Below are positions 1 to 7,804 of a stretch of 64,000 nucleotides of DNA, in pieces; positions within the stretch are counted from its first letter, which is position 1; every line of letters begins with the position of its first letter. Both the position numbers and the translations under genes were made by a program. The notes below the pieces were generated by a model, which did not search any database, was not told the DNA's origin, and saw nothing but the letters and a program-made list of their open reading frames with translations. The stretch covers positions 4,294,501-4,358,500 of the forward strand of contig QLII01000001.1 in NCBI GenBank assembly GCA_003259005.1, given 5' to 3'. Source of the stretch: Spirosoma telluris (GTDB taxonomy: Bacteria > Bacteroidota > Bacteroidia > Cytophagales > Spirosomataceae).

Positions 1-73
1 TTCACCCATAATACCTTATCGAAACAAACCAGACTCAATGACGTTGACTAATACTCGGCCAATTTAGTTTCTC

Positions 74-165
74 GGGGCCGCCCGCGCGGTAGATTCTTTT
101 GATTCTATTGATTCTGATAAGCAGGTATCTAGTACCAAAAGAATCTATTTTGGAAGAGTACTAAT
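74..165. repeat. Dispersed repeat copy 1: GC core plus AT hairpin
   Basis: Positions 74-91 carry the core GGGGCCGCCCGCGCGGTA. It is followed by an inverted repeat whose 11-base arms are 91-101 (AGATTCTTTTG) and 136-146. The stretch about 104-128 is the reverse complement, with one mismatch, of part of the large palindrome at 19701-19787, and 144-158 resembles its outer arm. The core recurs at 25035, 36607, 41451 and 44034. The element ends just before the first gene. Function unknown. Confidence 0.7.
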
Positions 166-167
166 TT

Positions 168-686
168 ATGTATACTCAACGCAAAACAGTCATGATTCGA
201 ACATACATCAATGCTTTCCAGATTGGCATTATCGCTGGCATGCGCAGCATGATGGCTCCCGCTTTTGTTAGTTACAAATTGTCGCATGCATCATCAAGGC
301 CACTCGTCGACTCAAAACTTCACTTTCTGGTGTCGCCCAAAGCAACGATGGCGCTAGAACTGATGGCTGGTGGCGAACTCATTGGCGACAAACTCCCGAA
401 TACGCCCGACCGCACTGCGCAACCTCAATTATGGGGTCGAATTGCATCGGGGGCCATGTGTGGAGCAGCCCTTACCGAAGCCGATAATCAGCCGATTGCA
501 TATGGAGCAATTTTAGGGGCTTTGGGAGCTGCTGCCGGAACGTTCGCTTTTTTTCACCTTCGCCACTGGTTAACGCATGAGAAAGACGTGCCCGATACGC
601 TGGTTGCCTTAGCCGAAGATGCCCTCGCCATTGGTGCGGGTCTGGTACTTATTAATGATGAAAAGTTTGGTAGCCTTACAGCCTGA
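168..686 (+). CDS. DUF4126 family membrane protein
   Basis: A 172-residue protein resembling the DUF4126 family: an N-terminal hydrophobic segment with a GMRSMMAP motif (about residues 24-31), glycine/alanine-rich hydrophobic segments around residues 85-130, and a last hydrophobic stretch near the C-terminus. These suggest an inner-membrane protein; the family has no established biochemical role. Two starts are possible, ATG at 168 and ATG at 192; the latter begins with the conserved hydrophobic segment and may be the true one, since no clear ribosome binding site favours either. It lies alone between a dispersed repeat and a terminator hairpin, so it is probably monocistronic. Confidence 0.75.
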   Translation: MYTQRKTVMIRTYINAFQIGIIAGMRSMMAPAFVSYKLSHASSRPLVDSKLHFLVSPKATMALELMAGGELIGDKLPNTPDRTAQPQLWGRIASGAMCGAALTEADNQPIAYGAILGALGAAAGTFAFFHLRHWLTHEKDVPDTLVALAEDALAIGAGLVLINDEKFGSLTA

Positions 687-709
687 TTCCAGGTCGATTC
701 TTATTTAGT

Positions 710-748
710 CAACAGAAAAGGCGCATTCAGAATGCGCCTTTTCTGTTG
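710..748. terminator. Terminator hairpin after DUF4126 gene
   Basis: Perfect inverted repeat with 19-base arms 710-728 and 730-748; the stem has AAAAGGCGC paired with GCGCCTTTT, typical of a rho-independent terminator whose T-run is in the stem. It separates the DUF4126 gene from thrA. Confidence 0.8.
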
Positions 749-775
749 GAATAGCCCAAAACCTTTCCAGTATTG

Positions 776-783
776 TATCTTTG
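776..783 (+). promoter_or_regulatory. Candidate thrA promoter -7 box
   Basis: TATCTTTG matches the Bacteroidota -7 consensus TAnnTTTG and lies about 125 bases before the thrA ATG, leaving a leader of about 115 bases. No convincing -33 TTTG is seen at standard spacing, so the call rests on the -7 box. Confidence 0.45.
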
Positions 784-851
784 CATCCCCAAATTGTCTT
801 CATCAACAGCATCCTGATTAACTTGCGCGACTGATTGGCAGTCTGTTTGCT

Positions 852-908
852 ATGGCAATAGACAACACAGTCCTAATTCGCGTATTTACCCTTTCGCTTA
901 TCCAGTAA
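852..908 (+). other. Possible 18-codon leader ORF coupled to thrA
   Basis: ATG at 852 opens an 18-codon frame whose TAA (906-908) overlaps the thrA ATG (908-910) as TAATG. The peptide would hold three Ile, two Thr, two Val and three Leu. That could mean translational coupling or a Thr/Ile-sensing leader, but there is no run of regulatory codons and no clear attenuator hairpin. It may be chance. Confidence 0.25.
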
Positions 909-3361
909 TGCAGGTTCTTAAATTCGGTGGCACCTCGGTCGGTTCCGTAGAAAGCATCAAACAAGTTATCCAAATCATTGATACTCATCGCCAAAACGGT
1001 GACCAGATAGCCGTTGTGTTCTCGGCAATGGGGGGTGTTACGAACCAACTCATTGAAATTGGGCGTATGGCTACGTCGGGTGAGCCAGATTACATGGAGT
1101 TGGTTCGGCGGATTGAAGATCGGCATTTCAATGTAGTAAAGGCACTGATTCCCATAAAAGAACAAAGTAAAGTATTCGCCCACGTTCGGGGATTATCAAC
1201 GAATTGGAAGACTTGCTGCGGGGTGTATCACTCATTCGCGAGCTGACCCTTCGTACCCACGACCTTATCACGAGTTTTGGCGAACGGTTATCCACAACGA
1301 TCATCACCGAATGTGTAAAAAGTCGGGGGATTCCAGCACAGTTTTGCGATGCCCGCCAGATCATCAAAACGGATGCACAGTTTGGACAAGCCGAAGTAAA
1401 TTATAGCCTGACCAATCAACTCATTCAGGAGTACTTCGCGAAGTCGACCGCCACTCAGATGGTAACGGGCTTTATCGGGTCGACCGAAAAGAACGAAACC
1501 ACAACGCTGGGCCGGGGCGGTTCCGATTACACCGCCAGTATTCTTGGCGCGGCTCTGAACGCGGAAATTATCGACATCTGGACCGACGTCGACGGCATGA
1601 TGACGGCCGATCCGCGCAAGGTGCCCAATGCCTTCAATATTCCGACCATCACTTACGCCGAAGCCATGGAACTCAGCCACTTCGGAGCCAAGGTGATTTA
1701 TCCACCAAGCCTACAACCTGCCTTTGCCCGGAACATTCCAATCCGGGTGCTTAATACCTTTAACCCCAGCCACGAAGGCACGGTGGTTAGCCGCACCGCC
1801 GAACGGCGGCAGTATACCATCACGGGTATTTCGAGCATCGACGACATAGCCCTTGTAAACGTGCAGGGCTCGGGCATGATTGGGGTAGCGGGTGTATCGG
1901 CGAAGTTATTTGGGGTATTGGCCGCGCATAAAATCAGTGTCATTCTCATCTCGCAGGCATCGTCGGAACACTCCATCTGTTTCGCCATCGACCCACGTGG
2001 GCCGAGAATGTGAAAACGATTCTGGATGCTGAATTCGCTACCGAAATCGAACACGGCCACATCGACAACATCGCCATTGAGCGCGATTTGTCGGTCATTG
2101 CAACCGTAGGCGAAGGCATGAAAAAAAGCTCGGGTATTGCCGGAAAGCTATTTTCGGTACTGGGCAAAAACGGGGTCAACATTGTAGCGGTGGCACAGGG
2201 CTCATCGGAGATTAACATCTCGGTGGTTATCAACAAAAATAACCTATCCAAAGCCCTTAACTCACTGCATAACATCTTCTTTCAGTCCGAAGCACGGGTA
2301 TTGAACCTGTATTTGGTTGGTACGGGCCTAATTGGCAAAACGCTGTTGAAACAGATTTTCGATCAGTCAGAATTCCTGCGATCAGAGAAATTACTGAAGG
2401 TTTGTGTAGTGGGTATGACGAACACCAAAAAGATGCTGCTCGACCCAAAAGGCGTTGCGCTGGACGATTGGCGCGAACGGCTGCTTACAGAGGGCGTTAC
2501 GACCTCGTTACCCGCGTTTGTCGACAAGATAAAAGATTATAACCTCCCCAATTCAGTGTTCATTGACTGTACATCCGACAAAGACATTGTACAGTTTTAC
2601 GAGTCGCTGCTAGATAGCAACATCTCGGTCGTCACGCCCAATAAAGTAGCCAACTCCGGCCCCTATGCCGAGTACCGGCGACTGCAACGGACAGCGCTGA
2701 ATCGAGGAGTTAAGTTTCTCTACGAAACCAATGTCGGAGCTGGCTTACCCATCATCAACACCGTGCAGGGACTAATGACCGCTGGCGACCGTTTCCTGAA
2801 AATCGAAGCGATTTTATCCGGTACGCTATCCTTCATTTTCAACACATTCCGACCCGGCACATCCTTCGCCGATGTGGTGCGGGAAGCCAAAGAAAAGGCT
2901 ACACCGAACCCGATCCACGCGATGATTTGAGCGGCCTGGATGTGGCCCGAAAAATCCTGATTCTGGCGCGCGAAGCCGGTTTCCCTCTTGAGCCGGAAGA
3001 TGTTACAATAACGCCTTTACTACCCGAGTCCTGCCAGACAGCGCCTACGGTTCCTGCCTTCTTTGAGGAGTTAGAGCACAATAATGATTACTTCGAAAAC
3101 CTACTTGCCGAAGCCGAAGCAAAGGGAGAAAAACTACGCTTTGTAGCCCATTTCGAGAACAACAAAGCCACCATCGGCCTGCGGTCAGTGAATGCGGAAC
3201 ATCCATTCTACCAACTAACCGGTGCCGACAACATCGTTTCGTTCACCACCGAGCGTTACAAAGACCGACCACTCGTGATAAAAGGCCCCGGCGCAGGTGC
3301 AGAAGTGACGGCCTCAGGCGTGTTTGCCGATGTGGTGAGTATCGGAAGTTATTTGGCGTAA
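908..3361 (+). CDS. thrA: Bifunctional aspartokinase I / homoserine dehydrogenase I
   Basis: Catalyses the first and third steps from aspartate to threonine and methionine (aspartate phosphorylation; aspartate semialdehyde reduction with NAD(P)H). The aspartokinase domain begins with KFGGTSVG (residues 5-12); the ACT regulatory region follows in the middle third; the homoserine dehydrogenase domain begins with the Rossmann segment LVGTGLIGKTLL and contains TPNKVANSGPY. The frame is interrupted three times: after GGGG at 1188-1191, at CCC 1992-1994, and at GG 2897-2898. Adding one base at each site gives a continuous 818-residue protein, the usual size for fused ThrA. Three independent losses, each of one base in a G/C run, in a biosynthetic gene otherwise free of decay, point to sequence error. 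No thrB or thrC follows; a short gap separates it from the mcrB-like gene. Confidence 0.93.
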
Positions 3362-3440
3362 CAGCAAGTCAGCACAGGGACAGAGTATAATAAAACCACC
3401 GAAAAAATCGTAATTTCGCAAACGACCATAGCCTTTTCCT

Positions 3441-5029
3441 GTGCTTACTGACACTCAACAACAACCTCTCGTTGAACGCATTCGTGACATCGGCCATGCC
3501 GAAGCTGTCCGACGTTTTTTTGGGTTGCTGAAAGACTTGATCGACATTGTTAATCTTCCCAATGGCGATGCCCGCCTGGCATTTGTAGTAAAACAGGACA
3601 AGTCGTCAATTACAGCCAATATCAATTTCTTTCAGGCCTTACGGATTCAAAAACCACGCAGAGGGGAGGTTGAGTATCATCTAACGATTAAAAAATCGTA
3701 TCAGGATCGGTTAAAAAGCATTGAAGAATTAGTCTTTGAGCCATTGACCGAAAAGTCAGATTATCTGGCAGTTATCATTGGTCAGTCGAACGTGCATTTA
3801 CTCTATACGCCGGTCTTACGCACCGGTTGGGAAGACTGTCTGCTCGAACTGGTGGAAAGTACCAAACGCGGTCCACACCTTGCCCGACACAATGCCGATG
3901 TGTATCGGGCGGCCGAAGACGAAGCGTTTTTGAGTGAACTCATCCGGTTGGCCGATGATCCTACACTCGGGGACCGAATCCTGAATGGTCAGGTTGTTGA
4001 AGAGCCAGAAGCGAACTACGAAACGGAGTCGCAACTTCCCAAACAGCCCATAACCTCATTCTCTTTGGCCCACCGGGTACAGGTAAAACCTTTGCGTTGC
4101 AACCGTATTTACGTGATCAGAATGCCAGCCTGATCACGTTTCACCCATCGTATAGCTACGAAGAGTTTGTTGAAGGCATTCGGCCAGAGGTCATCAACGG
4201 GCAAATCAGTTACAAAATCCGGAAGGGCATTTTTCATAAAGCTTGCCAGACAGCCATTCAACAGGCAGGTTATGGAACAATTGCCGATTGTCTCAACGAC
4301 TCGGCAGAAAATCGTCAGCAGAAATTAAGAAGAGCCCCCGCTCATTATCTGCTCATTGACGAAGTCAACCGGGCCAACGTGGCCAGTGTATTTGGCGACC
4401 TGATTACACTCTTTGAATCTGATAAACGACTGGGTGCCGAAAACGAACTCTGGTTAACGCTACCTTATTCACAAGAGCGATTTGGCGTGCCGATCAACCT
4501 GTTTGTCATCGGAACAATGAACACCACCGACCGTTCTATTGCCCTGTTAGACATTGCCTTACGTCGGCGTTTTTCGTTTCGAGAGATGCGGCCTGATCCA
4601 ACGATTTTAGGCGAGATTGAGGGGATCGACTTAGCTCAGTTGCTTCGAACGATCAACGAACGGATTGAATGTCTGCTTGATCGAGACCACCAGATCGGCC
4701 ACGCCTATCTGACCCATATTGAAACCTACACGGAGTTATGCGAAGCCTTCCGCGACCGAATTATTCCGCTCCTTCAGGAGTACTTTTTCAATGATTGGGC
4801 CAAGATTCAGTTAATCCTCGGCGATAATCCGGCCTGGGGCAAAGATCCAGACCAACGACTTATTTGGATTAAACGAAAATACACGGCCAGTGCGGCCAGT
4901 AAACTATTCGGCGAACTGCCTGAGTCGATGGACGAGGTCGTCACCTATGAAATCAATCCGGATCTTCAACAGGGCAATTATGAACAAGTGCCTAGTGATA
5001 CGTTTATAAGAGTTTATCAGAAACTGTAA
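3441..5029 (+). CDS. McrB-type AAA+ ATPase without adjacent McrC
   Basis: After correcting one missing base in CCC at 4047-4049 the gene encodes 529 residues. An N-terminal region of about 200 residues has no domain I recognise. The AAA_5/McrB module then starts with Walker A GPPGTGKT (about residues 209-216), followed by FHPSYSYEEFVEGIRP, typical of McrB proteins, a Walker B LLIDEVNRAN, and the sensor region NTTDRSIALLDIALRRRF. McrB proteins are GTP-driven motors that form rings and usually act with the McrC nuclease in cutting modified DNA. Here the next gene is a dehydrogenase and the upstream gene is thrA, so no nuclease partner is present. Role is therefore uncertain: an orphan defence component, or a stand-alone motor. 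A long hairpin follows directly after the stop. Confidence 0.8.
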
Positions 5030-5091
5030 GTAGCGCGGACATCCTGTCCGCCGTATTACAATTATCCCTGCGGACAGGATGTCCGCGTTAC
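5030..5091. repeat. Intergenic hairpin, GTAACGCGG family, copy 1
   Basis: Perfect 18-base arms at 5034-5051 and 5070-5087 (core CGGACATCCTGTCCG), flanked by GTA and TAC. Related hairpins occur at 38080-38150 and 45777-45841. The right arm ends 6 bases before the ATG of the next gene, so it could occlude ribosome entry as well as end upstream transcription. Confidence 0.85.
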
Positions 5092-5093
5092 TC

Positions 5094-6140
5094 ATGAAAG
5101 CACTCGTTCTTACAGAATATAATCAGTTCGATTTGCAGGATATACCCAAGCCAACGATTCGGCCGAATGAGGTGTTGGTACGGGTGCAGGCGGTAGGCAT
5201 TTGCGGCTCCGACGTTCACGGCATGGACGGCAGTTCGGGCCGACGCATTCCGCCTATCGTTATGGGTCACGAAGCCAGCGGTATCATTGCCGAAGTCGGT
5301 GCTGAGGTGCGCGACTGGGCAACCGGCGACCGCGTTACCTTCGACTCAACGGTGTATGCGCTCGATGACTGGTATAGTAGACGCGGGCAGTATAACCTGA
5401 GCGACGGTCGCGAAGTGGTAGGTGTGTCAACCCCTGACTTCAAACGGCAGGGAGCATTTGCCGAGTATGTATCGGTACCACAGCACATTCTGTATGCCAT
5501 TCCCGATAATGTCAGTTTCACGCAGGCAGCACTCGTCGAACCGGTAGCCGTGGCGCTTCATGCGTTGAGCCTGACACCAATTCAGGTGAATGACTCGGCA
5601 GTTGTGGTAGGCGCTGGTATGATTGGCCTGTTCGTTATTCAGGCGCTGAAATTGGCTGGCTGTAGTACTATCATTGCGATTGATCTGGATAATGATCGGC
5701 TCGCATTAGCGCAAACATTGGGTGCTACACACATAATCAATGCCGGAGCCCCAGACCGTCAGAGTGGAGACGTAGTAAAACAGGTGCAGGCACTTACACA
5801 CGGACGTGGAGCTGATGTTTCATTTGAAGTGGTGGGTGCAGGCCCAACGGTTAAAACCGCCATCGACTGCGTTCGGAAGGGTGCGACAGTTACGCTAGTA
5901 GGTAACCTTGCGCCTACGGTAGAAATCCCTCTACAAGCCGTTGTGACACGCCAATTGCGGCTGCAAGGTTCCTGTGCTATCAATGGCGAATATGAGGCAG
6001 CCTTAGCGCTCATTTCGTCCGGCCGTATAAACGTAGAAGCGATTCTAAGTGCCGAGGTTCCGCTGGACGAAGGCGCCGACTGGTTCAAACGGCTGTATGC
6101 TAAGGAGAAAGGGCTGATTAAGGTGGTGCTGAAACCCTGA
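5094..6140 (+). CDS. Zinc-type alcohol/polyol dehydrogenase (MDR family)
   Basis: A 348-residue medium-chain dehydrogenase. Start at 5094 is chosen because the protein then begins MKALVLTE as in the family; an in-frame ATG at 5079 lies inside the upstream hairpin. Catalytic-zinc features are present: GICGSDVHGMDG (Cys and His ligands) and GHEASGIIAEVG (His-Glu). The nucleotide-binding motif is VVGAGMIGLFVI, with an acidic residue (IAIDLDNDR) after the second strand, suggesting NAD. The structural-zinc lobe is altered: where relatives have four cysteines before RRGQYNL, this protein has none, with Ser and Tyr instead. It resembles sorbitol, threonine and galactitol-phosphate dehydrogenases; the substrate cannot be assigned. 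Adjacent genes give no pathway clue, although a Gfo/Idh/MocA oxidoreductase 1.7 kb downstream could also act on sugars or polyols. Confidence 0.85.
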   Translation: MKALVLTEYNQFDLQDIPKPTIRPNEVLVRVQAVGICGSDVHGMDGSSGRRIPPIVMGHEASGIIAEVGAEVRDWATGDRVTFDSTVYALDDWYSRRGQYNLSDGREVVGVSTPDFKRQGAFAEYVSVPQHILYAIPDNVSFTQAALVEPVAVALHALSLTPIQVNDSAVVVGAGMIGLFVIQALKLAGCSTIIAIDLDNDRLALAQTLGATHIINAGAPDRQSGDVVKQVQALTHGRGADVSFEVVGAGPTVKTAIDCVRKGATVTLVGNLAPTVEIPLQAVVTRQLRLQGSCAINGEYEAALALISSGRINVEAILSAEVPLDEGADWFKRLYAKEKGLIKVVLKP

Positions 6141-6146
6141 TGACAA

Positions 6147-6560
6147 TTACTGAGCCGGGGTATATTGAGTAAGTTGGTTGCCAATCTGTAGTTCGAGTAA
6201 ATTAGTTGACAAGATCGTAATTGTTGCAGGACTATTAGCGCCACATTTGGTGTATGGACAACCAGACAGAAAATCTATGTACTGAATAATTACGCCATTT
6301 CGCTCAAATCGGCTGCTAGAACAGCAGGGAACCGACGTGAGAATGCCATTCCTGCGATAAATAAGCGTACCATCTGGCCGATATTCTGTATCATAATAAG
6401 CATCTGCATCATATACAGCCCACGTTGAATCATTTACCCCGCGTGTCTGGAATACATGCCAACGCTTGTATAATAGGCTAGCTGGGCCAATAGAATCATC
6501 GCTATGACAGCCGACGACCAGAGTCAGTAACAAGGCTACCGAGAGCAGGAGATTTTTCAA
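6147..6560 (-). CDS. Small lipoprotein, lipocalin-like, paralogue of next
   Basis: About 137 residues. The most sensible start is TTG at 6560, one base after the stop of the upstream gene, giving LKNLLLSVALLL then lipobox LVVGC: a lipoprotein signal with lipidated Cys. An ATG at 6593 also exists but would add residues before the signal peptide. The mature part shows LLYKRWHV, then RPDGTLIYRRNG, a CC pair (SVPCCSSSRF) and a later CPYTKC. The same layout occurs in the upstream gene, so the two are tandem duplicates and probably co-translated. The beta-rich pattern and the size resemble small lipocalin-like Bacteroidota lipoproteins, but that assignment is by appearance only. Ligand and function unknown; expected to sit in the outer membrane or periplasm. 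Confidence 0.65.
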   Translation of the reverse strand: MKNLLLSVALLLTLVVGCHSDDSIGPASLLYKRWHVFQTRGVNDSTWAVYDADAYYDTEYRPDGTLIYRRNGILTSVPCCSSSRFERNGVIIQYIDFLSGCPYTKCGANSPATITILSTNLLELQIGNQLTQYTPAQ

Positions 6561-6561
6561 A

Positions 6562-6995
6562 TTAAGGGTACAATTTATAGGTGGTAATTCCATATGCTTG
6601 TTTGATAACCAAATTACTATCGGTCAGTACATTAATTTGCCAGGCGTCACCTGGGGACACACAGCTTGCCGAGGCACAGATAGGGTTTGGCATTCGTTCT
6701 GGAAATGGAATATCCTCTACATCAACAAGATCCAGGGTATTGCCTTTACGCTTAAAGCGGAAAGGTGAGCAGCAGGGATCATACTTTCCATTATCGCCGT
6801 ACAGAATCGTCCCATTCGACTTAAAGGTGACAATAGACCACTGATTCGTTGGTGATACATCCACGGGTTTCCCATTGGTATATTCTATCTGTGTCATTCG
6901 CCATCTTCGATATAACAGATTACTGGGGTTGCCTCATCTTCGTGGCAACTGGTTACTCCAGTTATCATCAGCAAACTCAATACCCAATGTTTCAT
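6562..6995 (-). CDS. Small lipoprotein, lipocalin-like, with frame break
   Basis: Read from ATG at 6995, the first residues are MKHWVLSLLMITGVTSC, a lipoprotein signal with lipobox ending in Cys. The frame then stops at TGA unless one base is restored in the C-run that reads GGGG on the plus strand (6925-6928); with it, the protein is 144 residues and continues as PSNLLYRRWRM, matching PASLLYKRWHV of the downstream paralogue. It also shares the CC pair (DPCCSPFRF) and a later Cys pair (ICASASC). This 5' part is lost if only the uncorrected frame from 6897 is annotated. The two genes are nearly contiguous (stop at 6562, next start at 6560), implying an operon. Function unknown; surface or periplasmic lipoprotein expected. 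Confidence 0.65.
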
Positions 6996-7064
6996 ATAGT
7001 TTTTCCATTTTTCGAGTAGATGACTCTCATTTGAAGCATTTAGTTGGAATACGCTTTAAAAATA

Positions 7065-7118
7065 ATGCCTACTACTCCTATACGCATTGCCATTCTTGGC
7101 CCCGGCAAAGTGGCCTAG
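7065..7118 (+). pseudogene. 5' remnant of the Gfo/Idh/MocA gene
   Basis: Seventeen codons starting at ATG 7065 match the first 17 codons of the oxidoreductase gene at 7804 (47 of 51 bases identical, and the six bases before the ATG also match), then end in TAG. The peptide MPTTPIRIAILGPGKVA aligns with MPTPPIRIAIIGPGKVA. The toxin-antitoxin pair lies exactly between the two copies, so this is a displaced gene head left by insertion or partial duplication. Confidence 0.85.
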
Positions 7119-7148
7119 AATAGCAGAAGACGTTTTTTCGTATATTGG

Positions 7149-7385
7149 ATGAAAAACAGCAAGCATATGAACGCCATCAACATACAAAACCAACCTGATC
7201 GCTACGTGATTAGTATTGATAAGAAAGCTGTTAGCCAGGAGTTCATGCTTGAGTTACTTGAACGCCTACAAATAGAACAATTGGCTCAAAAAGTAAATTT
7301 TGACGATTCGATCCTGGCGCTAGGCGAGGAAATAAACACCAACTGGTGGCAGCAGAATAAGCACCGCTTTATCAAAGAAGACTAG
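7149..7385 (+). CDS. Putative antitoxin of VapBC-like pair
   Basis: A 72- to 78-residue acidic protein; starts at ATG 7149 or more likely 7167 (MNAINIQNQ). It has a short N-terminal beta-like segment (DRYVISIDKK), a leucine-rich helix (EFMLELLERLQIEQLAQ) and an aromatic/basic tail (NWWQQNKHRF). I do not recognise a named DNA-binding fold. The call rests on its size and on its overlap with the PIN-domain gene: its TAG (7383-7385) shares a base with the GTG start of the toxin. In type II modules such a protein would block the nuclease through its C-terminal part and repress the shared promoter. The promoter is not obvious; an AT-rich stretch lies at 7131-7148. Confidence 0.6.
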   Translation: MKNSKHMNAINIQNQPDRYVISIDKKAVSQEFMLELLERLQIEQLAQKVNFDDSILALGEEINTNWWQQNKHRFIKED

Positions 7386-7804
7386 TGAAGAAAGTCATCA
7401 TTGACCATAATATTCTGTTTGCGGCTATTCATACCAATACGTCTTATACGAGGCAACGATTGCTCGATAGCCCGCTCGCTTTTTATACACCCAATTACCT
7501 TATTGTTGAATTGTTCAAACATCGGCAACGCATCGTCGAGAAGTCAAAAGCAACAGAGGAGGACGTATTAAGTTATCTGAACCAGGTAATTCAGAAAGTC
7601 CATTTCTTTAACGAAGAATTGATAAGCCTCGAAAACTTTTTCACCGCTTACCATCTTTGCAAAGGCGTAGACGAAAATGATACTGCTTATGTCGCTCTAA
7701 CCCTGGAATTGGATGGCGAACTATGGACACGAGATGAAGAATTAAAAGCTGGGCTTCGCTTGCGTGGGTTCGACCGATTTTTTAATGAAACAGCAATAAA
7801 ATAA
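7385..7804 (+). CDS. PIN-domain ribonuclease toxin, VapC-like
   Basis: A 139-residue PIN-domain protein starting at GTG 7385. The acidic residues expected for metal binding are present: Asp near residue 7 (VIIDHNILFAA), Glu near 42 (LIVELFKH), Asp in GVDENDTAYVALTLEL (about 92-97) and Asp in LWTRDEELKAGL (about 112). PIN toxins cleave RNA, often tRNA, when released from the antitoxin. Its stop TAA (7802-7804) overlaps the ATG of the next gene as TAATG, so the module now sits translationally coupled in front of the oxidoreductase gene. The position between two copies of that gene's 5' end shows that the module arrived after the gene. Confidence 0.8.
   Translation: MKKVIIDHNILFAAIHTNTSYTRQRLLDSPLAFYTPNYLIVELFKHRQRIVEKSKATEEDVLSYLNQVIQKVHFFNEELISLENFFTAYHLCKGVDENDTAYVALTLELDGELWTRDEELKAGLRLRGFDRFFNETAIK

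Noticed and set aside
908..3361. Programmed frameshifting or true pseudogene in thrA
   Set aside because: Three separate single-base losses at ordinary G/C runs without slippery heptamers, in a gene otherwise well conserved, match the error pattern seen throughout the window.
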